Origin: Methylocystis sp. MJC1
GTDB taxonomy: Bacteria; Pseudomonadota; Alphaproteobacteria; Rhizobiales; Beijerinckiaceae
NCBI RefSeq assembly: GCF_026427715.1
Contig: NZ_CP107559.1
Span: 62,001-126,000, forward strand
DNA length: 64,000 nt
Direction of reading: 5' to 3'
This document shows positions 1 to 7,613 of this stretch, piece by piece. Positions within the stretch are counted from its first letter, which is position 1, and the number at the start of each line of letters is the position of its first letter. The translations under genes and the position numbers were made by a program. The notes below the pieces were generated by a model that did no database searches, had not been told where the DNA came from, and saw only the letters and a program-made list of their open reading frames with translations.

Positions 1-2130
1 GTTGGAGCTGGTGCCCATCATTATATATTTCATGATATTTGCGAAGGTGCGACGACCTTCCAACACGCCGTCGTGGACGACAAGCAGATCCTGATCCAGC
101 AGGATCATATCGGCTGCTTCTTTAGCGACGTCGACGGCTGAATCCACCGACAGGCCTACATCGGCCGAGTGCAAGGAGGGCGCATCGTTAATGCCGTCGC
201 CCAGATACCCGACGACATGACCGCGGGCTTTGAGCGCGAGGATTACTCGATCTTTCTGCGATGGATTGACCCGACAAAACAAATTGGCTTGTCCGACCCG
301 GACACGCAAGGCGGAATCATCCATCTCTCCGATCTCTTTCCCCGTCAGCACTCCCGTAACGGGGATTTTCAAGGTCGTGCAGACGTGTTGGGTGACCAAT
401 TCGCTATCGCCGGTGACGATCTTTACCGTTACGCCGCTTTGGGCCAACGCCGCGAGCGCCGCGCCGGCGCTTTCCTTTGGCGGGTCTAGAAATCCCGCGA
501 ACCCCGCGAATACCAACCCCTCCTCGTCGCCGACAACGGCATGAGGATGGTCCTTCGGAACCTGCCGCCAAGCGATGCCCAAGAGACGAAAGCCTTCTTT
601 TTCGAGGGCGATGCGTTGTCCCTGAATCCGTCCAATTCCGGTAGCATCGAGTGGAGGCTGGGTCTTATTCCCCTGTTCTTCATACCGATTACAAAGAGCC
701 ACGATCTCCTCGGATGCGCCCTTGACCACCAGCAATCGGTCGTCGCCTTTCTCAACTAAAACAGAGACGCGGCGCCGCTCGAAGTCGAAGGGAACTTCGT
801 CGATCTTTTTCCACGCGCTCACGTCGATGTCGTGGTGGTCGAGGATCGCGTCGTCGAGGGGGCTTTTCAGGCCGGTCTCGAAAAAGCTGTTGAGATAGGC
901 AAGTTCCAAAACACGGTCGCTAGGCTTCCCTTCCCCATCCACATGCTGTTCGAGCTTTATCTTCGCCTCAGTCAAGGTGCCGGTCTTGTCCGTGCAAAGG
1001 ACATCCATCGACCCAAGATTTTGGATGGAGGCCAAGCGTTTGACGATGACGCGCTTCCTCGCCATGTGCAGCGCGCCCCGCGACAAGGTGACGGACACCA
1101 CCATTGGCAGGAGTTCCGGGGTCAGCCCCACCGCAAGCGCGACTGCAAACAGAAAGGATTCAAGCCAAGGCTTGTGTAGTAGCGCATTAACCAGCAGGAC
1201 AAACAGCACCAATAAGATTGTCAGGCGCATAATGAGCAGGCCGAAACGATGCGTGCCGATCTCGAAGGCGGTGGGCGGCGGCCGGCGACTAATGCTGTCC
1301 GCAATGGCCCCAATGGCCGTGTTGGCGCCTGTCTTCACCACGCGCATTCTGCCGCTGCCGCTGATGACGCTTGTGCCCATGAACACGGCATTGGCGGCGT
1401 CTTGCAGATCGGTCGCATCACCCGATAGGGTTCCGGAACGCTTTTCGACAGGATAGGGCTCCCCGGTCAACAGCGCCTGCTTGACGTACAAATCGCGCGC
1501 TTCCAGGACCAAGCCGTCCGCCGGGATCATATCGCCGGCGGAGAGCACGACGAGGTCGCCTGGAACCACATCGGTCACCAGCGTATCCAATGGTTTGCCG
1601 TCGCGTATCACCATGGCCCGCAGCGATACGGACTGACGCAAGCTTTCTGCGGCTTTACCGGCGCGGTGCTCCTGAACGAAATCTAGCGTCACGCTGAACA
1701 GCACCATCGCCGAGATGATTAGAAAGTTGGCGACTTCGCCGGTCAGCGCTGAAATCGCGCTGGCCACGAGCAAAAGAACGACGAGAGGGTTCTTGAAGCG
1801 AGAGAGAAATTGCAGAAGCGGTGACTGTTGCTGTCGGTCGCGAAATAGGTTGGAGCCAAACTCGGCGAGACGCGAACGCGCCTCTGCGCTCGTCAAGCCA
1901 GCCGCGTCGGTAGCTAAATCCGCCTCGTGGTTCGCAAGAGGCTTCAGCCACCAAGCAGCTTCGTCAGGCTGGACCTTGGATCTTGCGTTGGACTTTTTCC
2001 AGAGAAGGAGTCGATGACTCACCCACAAGGTTACGAAGGCTACGAAATATACGGCAAAAAAGTAATAGAGGAATCGAGGCACGATCAAGCCCGCGTGGAT
2101 CGGCACGATGGCGGAACTGGTGAGAGTCAT
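1..2130 (-). CDS. mgtA: MgtA-type magnesium-translocating P-type ATPase, 3' end off the window
   Basis: Open frame of 710 codons from ATG 2130 to the left edge without a stop, so the C-terminal membrane part is missing. The phosphorylation motif DKTGTLTE places the catalytic Asp near residue 381; LTGEP (actuator domain, about 221) and GDGINDAP (hinge, about 643) are also present. The KSPLDDAIL segment after the phosphorylation site and the closing GTSSN segment resemble MgtA/MgtB rather than copper or calcium pumps. A hydrophobic N-terminal segment (about residues 10-38) is followed by the cytoplasmic cation-ATPase N domain. The family imports Mg2+ across the inner membrane at the cost of ATP. 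No Mg-sensing leader was recognised upstream. Family assignment is firm; the transported ion is inferred from family. Confidence 0.9.
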   Translation of the reverse strand, partial: MTLTSSAIVPIHAGLIVPRFLYYFFAVYFVAFVTLWVSHRLLLWKKSNARSKVQPDEAAWWLKPLANHEADLATDAAGLTSAEARSRLAEFGSNLFRDRQQQSPLLQFLSRFKNPLVVLLLVASAISALTGEVANFLIISAMVLFSVTLDFVQEHRAGKAAESLRQSVSLRAMVIRDGKPLDTLVTDVVPGDLVVLSAGDMIPADGLVLEARDLYVKQALLTGEPYPVEKRSGTLSGDATDLQDAANAVFMGTSVISGSGRMRVVKTGANTAIGAIADSISRRPPPTAFEIGTHRFGLLIMRLTILLVLFVLLVNALLHKPWLESFLFAVALAVGLTPELLPMVVSVTLSRGALHMARKRVIVKRLASIQNLGSMDVLCTDKTGTLTEAKIKLEQHVDGEGKPSDRVLELAYLNSFFETGLKSPLDDAILDHHDIDVSAWKKIDEVPFDFERRRVSVLVEKGDDRLLVVKGASEEIVALCNRYEEQGNKTQPPLDATGIGRIQGQRIALEKEGFRLLGIAWRQVPKDHPHAVVGDEEGLVFAGFAGFLDPPKESAGAALAALAQSGVTVKIVTGDSELVTQHVCTTLKIPVTGVLTGKEIGEMDDSALRVRVGQANLFCRVNPSQKDRVILALKARGHVVGYLGDGINDAPSLHSADVGLSVDSAVDVAKEAADMILLDQDLLVVHDGVLEGRRTFANIMKYIMMGTSSN

Positions 2131-2211
2131 TAGAGCCCCATTTCTGGATACGCCGCAGCCTGGCCTGGAGACGCGGCGATCCACGCCGACGCGTGAATAA
2201 ATCCCTCACAA

Positions 2212-2236
2212 AAACCCCGTGAGTCGACGGGCATTT
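2212..2236 (-). terminator. Weak hairpin followed by T run, upstream of the ATPase
   Basis: Arms CCCGT and ACGGG (2216-2220 and 2227-2231) enclose a 6-nt loop. Read on the minus strand the hairpin is followed by five T; on the plus strand five T also follow three bases later. It could be a bidirectional terminator or a leader attenuator for the ATPase. The stem is only 5 bp, so this is tentative. Confidence 0.25.
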
Positions 2237-2405
2237 TTCCTCATATACGCTAAGGTGTTACATATTGGGGCGCAATCCGTTTTACCTCAAGGCCGGCCAT
2301 AAGGGCTTTCGGCACAAACACGTCTAGACGCAGAAAGGGCCCGGCTGGTCGTGTCTCATTAAGGCGAGCGTGCGCACGCCGACCAATATCCCTAAGAGGT
2401 GCCCC

Positions 2406-2618
2406 ATGGCCGATATCCAAATAGCGAATATCGAGCAGCATCCAAACGGAAGATTGCTTTTTAGCGTTCGGGCGCAGGCTAGCGGGGGTAGGATGGAATT
2501 TCCGATCGCGGTGCAGGATGAAGGAAGTGCGGAGCGGAATGAAGTAGCTGCCCTCCGATCTACGCTTCGCTTTGCCGAGGAATTGGCCGAATCCGTTCGG
2601 CTACGCCTAGGATTATGA
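2406..2618 (+). CDS. Small conserved-looking hypothetical protein (70 aa)
   Basis: ATG at 2406 is preceded at 5-nt spacing by AAGAGGT, a good ribosome-binding site, which decides this start over an in-frame ATG at 2370. The product is a soluble, acidic 70-residue protein (MADIQIANIEQHPNGRL at the start) ending in a charged amphipathic helix. No cysteine motif, signal peptide or membrane segment. No family recognised. It is transcribed divergently from the ATPase and its stop codon lies within about 10 bp of a truncated transposase, so sequence just downstream has been rearranged. Confidence 0.55.
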   Translation: MADIQIANIEQHPNGRLLFSVRAQASGGRMEFPIAVQDEGSAERNEVAALRSTLRFAEELAESVRLRLGL

Positions 2619-2625
2619 ACTTCCG

Positions 2626-3405
2626 GGTGTCGCCTTCCGCCGTCACACATTGCTGCCCTTGGACGACTGCCTCTATGCCCTCCAGGCGACTATTCCCCAC
2701 CTGACGCGATCGTCGCTGCATCGCTGTCTTCAGCGCCACGGCATCTCACGGTTGCCGAGCGTCGAGGGCGAGGTCTCCGCCAAGCGGAAGTTCAAAGCCT
2801 ATCCGATTGGCTATTTCCATATCGACATCGCCGAAGTGCGCACGGCCGAAGGCAAGCTCTACATGTTCGTGGCGATCGACCGAACGTCGAAATTCGCTTT
2901 CGTCGAACTGCATGAGAAGGCCACGACGCGGATCGCCGCCGACTTCCTGTTCGCGTTGATCAAAGCCGTTCCCTATAAAATCCACACGGTGCTCACGGAT
3001 AATGGAACGCACTTTACTGATCCCCGCGGCGAGACCTGGACCCCTGCGGAAATCAAGCAAATGCTGGCGGAGGGGCGACCCTTCAGGGCGCATGCGTTCG
3101 AGTTCGCCTGCGCCCGCGCCGATATCGATCATCGCCTGACCAAGCCCAAGCATCCTTGGACCAATGGCCAGGTTGAGCGCATGAACCGCACGATCAAGGA
3201 AGCGACGGTTAAGCGCTACTTCTATGAAACGCACGCAGAGCTGCGAACGCATCTCGACCACTTCGTCACCGCATACAATTTCGCCCGCCGCTTGAAGACC
3301 CTCAAAGGCCTCACGCCGTACGAATTCATCTGCAAACTCTGGACGAAAGAGCCAGACAGATTCATACTCGATCCGCTCCATCAGATGCCGGGACTAAACA
3401 TCTAG
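2626..3405 (+). pseudogene. 5'-truncated IS481-family transposase
   Basis: The frame encodes the rve/DDE core of an IS481-family transposase: HIDIAEVRTAEGKLYMFVAI (first Asp), TVLTDNGTHF (second Asp), WTNGQVERMNRTIKE (Glu), and ends in the family-typical HQMPGLNI. Homology-like sequence starts abruptly near 2626 (GVAFRRHTLLPLDD in frame, with only a TTG at 2650 as possible start). The N-terminal helix-turn-helix region of roughly 75-80 residues found in full-length members is absent. No second terminal repeat found. A dead, 5'-deleted copy. Confidence 0.8.
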
Positions 3406-3595
3406 ACGACACTGCCGCGATAATGAGGCCAACCGCCAATGCTTGGGTGCACGCATGTCTGACATCGCAGAACAAATACGAAAAGAATTAGGGATTGGCA
3501 GAAGCAATGCGGCATCAGCGTGCACCAAATCCTTGTGGCAGCTGTGAGCGCGATCGTCTACGATCCGCACCCGGGCGCCTGCGGCGCGGCGTATC
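3406..3595 (+). other. Junction sequence between two transposase remnants, with a 30-codon ORF
   Basis: An ATG at 3455 opens a 30-codon frame (to 3547) beginning MSDIAEQIRKELGIGRSN. The segment resembles the helix-turn-helix tail of a serine resolvase (ELGIGR) but is far too short to assign. In the IS110 frame, from 3548, residues ARSSTIRTRAPAARRIVFETG read on into the following transposase, so part of its N-terminal region survives behind a stop codon. Confidence 0.3.
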
Positions 3596-4468
3596 GTGTT
3601 CGAAACAGGCCCCTTGTCCGTGTGGTTTTATCATGCCCTTCAAGAAGAAGGATTGCCGGCAATCTGCATTGATGCTCGTCATGCGAAGGCAGCTCTAGAC
3701 ATGGCCACGAACAAGACCGATGCGAATGATGCTGACGGCTTGGCACATCTTGCCGAGGTGGGCTTCTTCCGTGAGGTTCGCGTGAAGGGGTTCGATAGTA
3801 TGCTTTCCCGCACGCTCGTAGCAGCACGCACCCGCCTGGTCAGGATCGCCACTGAACTTTCGAACCAGATCCGTGGCATCATGAAGACGTTCGGTTTAAT
3901 CGTGCCACCAGGCAAGGGCAGCTCATTCGAGAAGAATGTCCGTCCCCTTCTTGCTGATCAGGACGGGCTGGCGTCGATCGTGCTGCCGATGCTGGAGGCG
4001 TGGCGAAGCGTTCGCATCCGCGCCGCCGAACTTGGACGTCAGCTCATAGCGGCAGCACGACAAAGCCATGCTTGCCGTATCCTTATGTCAATTCCTGGCG
4101 TCGGCACGATCACAGCGACCTCCTTCGCGACTGCGATCGAGGATCCGAATAACTTCAAGAATTCGCGCTCGGTTGGCGCTTGGCTTGGGTTGACGACCCG
4201 ACGCTATCAGTCAGGTGAGGTGGACTATGACGGCCACATATCCCGACGCGGCGATCGCCATTTACGAGGGCTTCTCTACGAGGCGGCGACAGTCATCCTG
4301 ACGCGCAGCTCAGCCGACAGCGGCTTGCGGAGATGGGGGCTCGCGCTCAAACAGAGGCTTGGCTTCAAGCGAGCTGCAGTCGCGGTCGCGCGCAAGCTGG
4401 CGGTCATAATGCACACGATGCTCAAAACCGGGACCTTCTTCGACCGAATGGCGGGGATAGCCGCATGA
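3596..4468 (+). pseudogene. 5'-truncated IS110-family transposase
   Basis: GTG at 3596 opens a 290-aa frame containing the end of the RuvC-like DEDD domain (FETGPLSVWFYH; DARHAKAALDMATNKTDANDA with two acidic residues) and the C-terminal transposase_20 domain (SIPGVGTITATSFAT; SRRGDRHLRGLLYEAA). The initial beta-strand that carries the first catalytic Asp (about 50 residues in intact members) is lost upstream, where an in-frame TGA stands at 3545. IS110 enzymes recombine circular intermediates without terminal inverted repeats. This copy should be inactive. Confidence 0.8.
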
Positions 4469-4680
4469 CAGTTCAGAGATAGCGTTCGCACCGAGCGCGC
4501 CAGAACGTCCCTGCCGGGACGTGGGCCGAGCCATTCCGTTTGATGGGATGCACCGCTGCTTCAGCGAAGTGCGTCGTCCACATTTGAAGGCTCTTCCCGC
4601 GAAGCCCCATCGTGCGGCGACCGATGTCGACCGCGAAGACGACCCTGCACCCGGCATACGCGTTCGACGCCTCGTTCCCG
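4469..4680. other. Sequence between IS110 remnant and group II intron 3' end
   Basis: Contains a perfect hairpin at about 4507-4524 (ACGTCCC, loop TGCC, GGGACGT). On the minus strand a frame continues from the intron junction to 4473 (ends WRARCERYL) but matches nothing I recognise. This stretch is the 3' exon side of the intron. Confidence 0.3.
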
Positions 4681-4713
4681 GTAGGGACGCTCATTGCTGA
4701 GCGCCCCCCGGAC

Positions 4714-4747
4714 AGATCCGTACGAGCGGAATTCCCGCATACGGCTC
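4714..4747 (-). ncRNA. Group II intron domain V
   Basis: On the minus strand the 34-nt hairpin begins GAGCCGTATGCGG and ends CCGCTCGTACGGATCT. It contains the catalytic AGC near its 5' foot, a two-nucleotide bulge and a short terminal loop. The opposite strand of the catalytic triad reads GAU instead of the usual GUU, a modest deviation. The stop codon of the reverse transcriptase (TAG, 4750-4748) abuts it directly. Confidence 0.8.
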
Positions 4748-6226
4748 CTACCTCGGGTGTCTGGCGGCGAAGCGCGCGCTCGGCCAGGGATGAAGGATTC
4801 TCGGCTTGGGGAGAAATTCGTCGGCCAGTTTCCCCATCCGTTCCCACGGCACGTGCGCCCGCTGGCTGCGGCGCGAAAGCTGCCGACGCCAGAGCGCGGT
4901 GACGTGATAGCGGAACGCCGTCAGCGCCAACCCGTTGGTCGGCACGGCGTGATAGGCGAAATAGCCCGAGACGACGCTTGCAAGCCATTTACCCGTTTCC
5001 GAGATCGGCCTGTTGGTGCGCCGTCGCAACGCCTCCTTGATGTCTCGAAGCTTCGTCCGCATGCGGTCACCCCGCGACTTCCTTCTGACACGAAAGTCGC
5101 CGCGGCGGGTTTGGTCGCATATCAGCACGAAACCCAAGAACTTGAAGGTCTCCGGCTTGGAGCGCCCACGCTTCTTGCAGTTCTGCGCCGCAAAGCGCCC
5201 GAACTCGATCAGCCGGGTCTTGTCCGGATGCAGCGATAACGAAAACTCCGCCAACCTGTCGCGCATCGCGTTCCAGAATCTCCGGGCGTCGCTCTCATGC
5301 TGGAAGCCGACGACGATGTCGTCGGCATACCGAACCATGATCATGTCGCCCGTAGCCTCGCGCCGTCGCCAGCGTTCGGCCCAAAGATCGAAGACGTAGT
5401 GGAGGTAGACGTTGGAGAGCAGCGGCGAAATCACCGAGCCCTGACCCGTCCCCTTTTCCTCAACCGTCACGATCCCATCTTCGAGAACTCCAGCGCGCAG
5501 CCATTTCTGGACGAGCCGGATGATGCGCGGATCGCCGATCCGATGCTCCAGGAAGCGGACGACCCATTGCTGGGAAACTTCCGTAAAGAACGATCGGATG
5601 TCGGCGTCGAGAATGAAGTTCACCTTCTTGCTGCTGATCCCGACAATCAGCGCGTCCAGCGCATCGTGCTGGCCGCGATCCGGCCGGAATCCATACGAGA
5701 ACCCGAGGAAGTCTTCCTCGTAAATCTCGCTCAGCACTGCGGCGACGGCTTTCTGTACGATCTTGTCCTCGAGAGCCGCAACTGCAAGCGGGCGCTTGCT
5801 CCCGTCGTCCTTCGGAATGTAGCTCCGACGCGACGGCTGCGCCCGATACGCCCCGCCGTGAACCCGCGCATGCAAATCCTCGATCCTGCGATCGAGGTCC
5901 TGCTCGTAGGTCCTCCACGTCATGCCGTCCACGCCGGGCGCGGCGGACCGCTTCAGCGCATGAAACGCCGTTTCCAGCATGGCGATGTCAACATGGTGCA
6001 GGAGCGCCGTGAACTTCTCCTTCTTCCTTTCCCCTGCGACTTTCCGCACGCGGTCCAGCGCCTGTGACACGCTTCCCCGGTTCTGAGCCCGGCGAGTGCT
6101 TTGCTGGTCCGCGTTCCCCTCGGTCTCCGCCCTTGGCTCCGCCGGCTCCGCAGCGGATCGCTCCGCTTTGTTCGCCAGCTTCGCAGCTACTACGGCGGAG
6201 TCAGACTTCTCGGGCTCGTCCGTCAT
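4748..6226 (-). CDS. ltrA: Group II intron reverse transcriptase/maturase
   Basis: 492 aa. Residues about 1-60 are low-complexity and charged; the reverse transcriptase follows with blocks GVDGMTWRTYEQDLD, IPKDDGSKRPLAVAALEDK, DADIRSFF, GTGQGSVISPLLSNVYL and the catalytic MVRYADDIVVGF. The C-terminal maturase (domain X) segment runs from about residue 380 (TFKFLGFVL) to the end. No HNH endonuclease motif follows, as in the endonuclease-less lineages that target single-stranded DNA at replication forks. The protein binds its own intron RNA, assists splicing and copies the intron into new sites. Start at ATG 6226. Confidence 0.93.
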   Translation of the reverse strand: MTDEPEKSDSAVVAAKLANKAERSAAEPAEPRAETEGNADQQSTRRAQNRGSVSQALDRVRKVAGERKKEKFTALLHHVDIAMLETAFHALKRSAAPGVDGMTWRTYEQDLDRRIEDLHARVHGGAYRAQPSRRSYIPKDDGSKRPLAVAALEDKIVQKAVAAVLSEIYEEDFLGFSYGFRPDRGQHDALDALIVGISSKKVNFILDADIRSFFTEVSQQWVVRFLEHRIGDPRIIRLVQKWLRAGVLEDGIVTVEEKGTGQGSVISPLLSNVYLHYVFDLWAERWRRREATGDMIMVRYADDIVVGFQHESDARRFWNAMRDRLAEFSLSLHPDKTRLIEFGRFAAQNCKKRGRSKPETFKFLGFVLICDQTRRGDFRVRRKSRGDRMRTKLRDIKEALRRRTNRPISETGKWLASVVSGYFAYHAVPTNGLALTAFRYHVTALWRRQLSRRSQRAHVPWERMGKLADEFLPKPRILHPWPSARFAARHPR

Positions 6227-6603
6227 CGGCTACGACTCCTCGTCTTCCCGATGCGGGCCTGCGGCGTCCATCCGTAGGCCGAACCCGAGACCTCCCGGTT
6301 CCCGTTCAAGGAGCTTCCGCACATGCCAGATTCTCCGACCACGCCGGGCCGGACGAAGGCTCGCATAACGCCTCCGTTCGTGTCGCCTTCCGTGATTTTG
6401 ACCACGTCGGCGCCCGGGACTATCAAGCTTTCGCGGCTCCATGGCTGGCCTATGCGCTCCCCTGCCGACGCTTCGCCGAAGCCCTCGCGGACGCCGACGC
6501 ACGGCTCGGGGCCAATGCGGATTGCTACTCCTTCATTGCAGCGGACTTCCACCGCCTACTCCTTGCCGGTCTCCCGGCGCACCAAAATCGCTTGACTTTA
6601 CAA

Positions 6604-6768
6604 CCGCGATTAGACGACCCCATCAGAACCGACTTTCGCTTTGAACTCTCGCACACGCGCGAAAACGCCGAAACGATGGCGCTCATCGGCGGGGACGAGG
6701 CCACGCGAGAGTGGCACCGTGCGAGATTTGATCAGGTCGCTTTCAATTGGCTGCTCATGCAGCCATGA
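6604..6768 (+). pseudogene. Fragment of a BacA/SbmA/YddA-like ABC transporter
   Basis: The plus frame ending at 6768 reads DFRFELSHTRENAETMALIG followed by GDEATREWHRARFD, which resembles the conserved membrane-domain segment of SbmA/BacA- and YddA-type peptide or vitamin B12 transporters (typically FRF-L-R-RENAE-IAL--GE). Only about 45 residues remain, ending WLLMQP before a stop. It lies between the intron 5' boundary (6582) and the IS6 left repeat (6784). Interpretation rests on motif memory alone. Confidence 0.5.
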
Positions 6769-6783
6769 TTTCTGCTTAAATTA

Positions 6784-7592
6784 GGTTCTGTTGCGTTAAT
6801 TTCCTTAGAGTGTAGTCAGGTTGCTCCTCGGGGGTGTTTCAGGCGGCTAGCGAATAGAACTGTTCTGCGACGGAAAGATTTTCGCCCGCATTGGAAATCA
6901 TCTGGCGTTTGTTGATCATGTGCATGAGTTCGATACCTTGCAAGGTGGTTCGGGCCGAGCGAAATGATTTGAAACCGAGCATCGGCCGCACCACTCGCTT
7001 GACGGCTCGGTCCTGTTCGACGATGTTATTTAGGTATTTGTTCTGCCGCATCTCAATCTCTTGGCTCGTTTCCTCCTTGAGCGCCTCGATGGCTGCGGCA
7101 TTGGCCCCGCTCTTGTCGATCGTGATCTTTTCCGGCAGACCGTGTTGCCCCACCGCTTTCTTGAAAAAGCGCAGAGCGGCTCTTTTGTCGCGATGGGCTG
7201 CCAACAAGAAGTCGATGGTGTGCCCGTGTTTGTCGACGGCTCGGTAGAGGTATTTCCACTGACCGTTGACCTTGATGTAGGTCTCGTCCATCCGCCAACT
7301 GTTGCCGACCGCCCGCTTCTCGCCTTTCCGGAAGGCGGCCTCTAACTGCGGCGTGAACTTCTGGACCCAGCGGTAAATGTTGGAATGGTCAACCTCAACG
7401 CCCCGCTCGAGCATCATGTCCTTCAGGTTTCGGTAGCTTAGGGGATAGGCGAGGTACCAACGGACACAAAGCAGGATGACGGTCTTTTCAAAGCGTTGTC
7501 CTTTGAAGTCGATCATGGGGGTCGATCTAAACGGTGTTGGGCGGGCCCACAGCTTACCCAAACCGCGCCGCCTCCGCTAACGCAACAGAACC
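6784..7592 (-). mobile_element. IS6-family insertion sequence (809 bp)
   Basis: Perfect 15-bp terminal inverted repeats GGTTCTGTTGCGTTA (6784-6798) and TAACGCAACAGAACC (7578-7592) enclose one DDE transposase. The flanking 8-bp sequences (TTAAATTA left, ATCACTTC right) do not match, so there is no target duplication; this is expected where an IS6 element lies at a replicon-fusion or deletion junction. The element appears intact. Confidence 0.92.
6839..7516 (-). CDS. IS6-family transposase
   Basis: 225 aa from ATG 7516 (MIDFKGQRFEK, the usual family start); an in-frame ATG at 7561 would add 15 unlike residues. The catalytic triad is visible: Asp in WRMDETYIKVNG (about 77), Asp in TIDKSGAN (about 134) and Glu in NIVEQDRAVKR (about 168), 33 residues apart. 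An N-terminal helix-turn-helix (VDHSNIYRWVQK) precedes the core. Performs replicative or conservative cointegrate transposition. Fills the element between the two inverted repeats. Confidence 0.93.
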   Translation of the reverse strand: MIDFKGQRFEKTVILLCVRWYLAYPLSYRNLKDMMLERGVEVDHSNIYRWVQKFTPQLEAAFRKGEKRAVGNSWRMDETYIKVNGQWKYLYRAVDKHGHTIDFLLAAHRDKRAALRFFKKAVGQHGLPEKITIDKSGANAAAIEALKEETSQEIEMRQNKYLNNIVEQDRAVKRVVRPMLGFKSFRSARTTLQGIELMHMINKRQMISNAGENLSVAEQFYSLAA

Positions 7593-7613
7593 ATCACTTC
7601 GGAGCCTAAGCCA

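Larger units (their letters stand above)
4681..6582 (-). mobile_element. Group II intron (about 1.9 kb) with internal reverse transcriptase
   Basis: The 3' part has a canonical 34-nt domain V (4714-4747) followed by a domain VI hairpin (arms around GCGCTC/GAGCGT, 4686-4709) and a CCTAC end near 4681. The 5' end is placed at 6582, where the minus strand reads GTGCGCC, matching the GUGYG start of bacterial group II introns. This leaves 356 nt of domain I-IV sequence before the reverse transcriptase and a total length typical of the class. Both boundaries are inferred from motifs. The intron appears complete, so it may still splice and retrohome. Confidence 0.75.

Noticed and set aside
2746..3381. 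211-codon minus-strand frame
   Set aside because: Shadow of the IS481 transposase; no family features.
5297..6067. 256-codon plus-strand frame opposite the group II intron reverse transcriptase
   Set aside because: It is the complement of a clear reverse transcriptase gene with conserved YADD; the frame has no recognisable motif.
6064..6603. 5' part of a plus-strand frame ending at 6768
   Set aside because: It is antisense to the intron RNA domains; only the last 165 bp outside the intron resemble a protein family.
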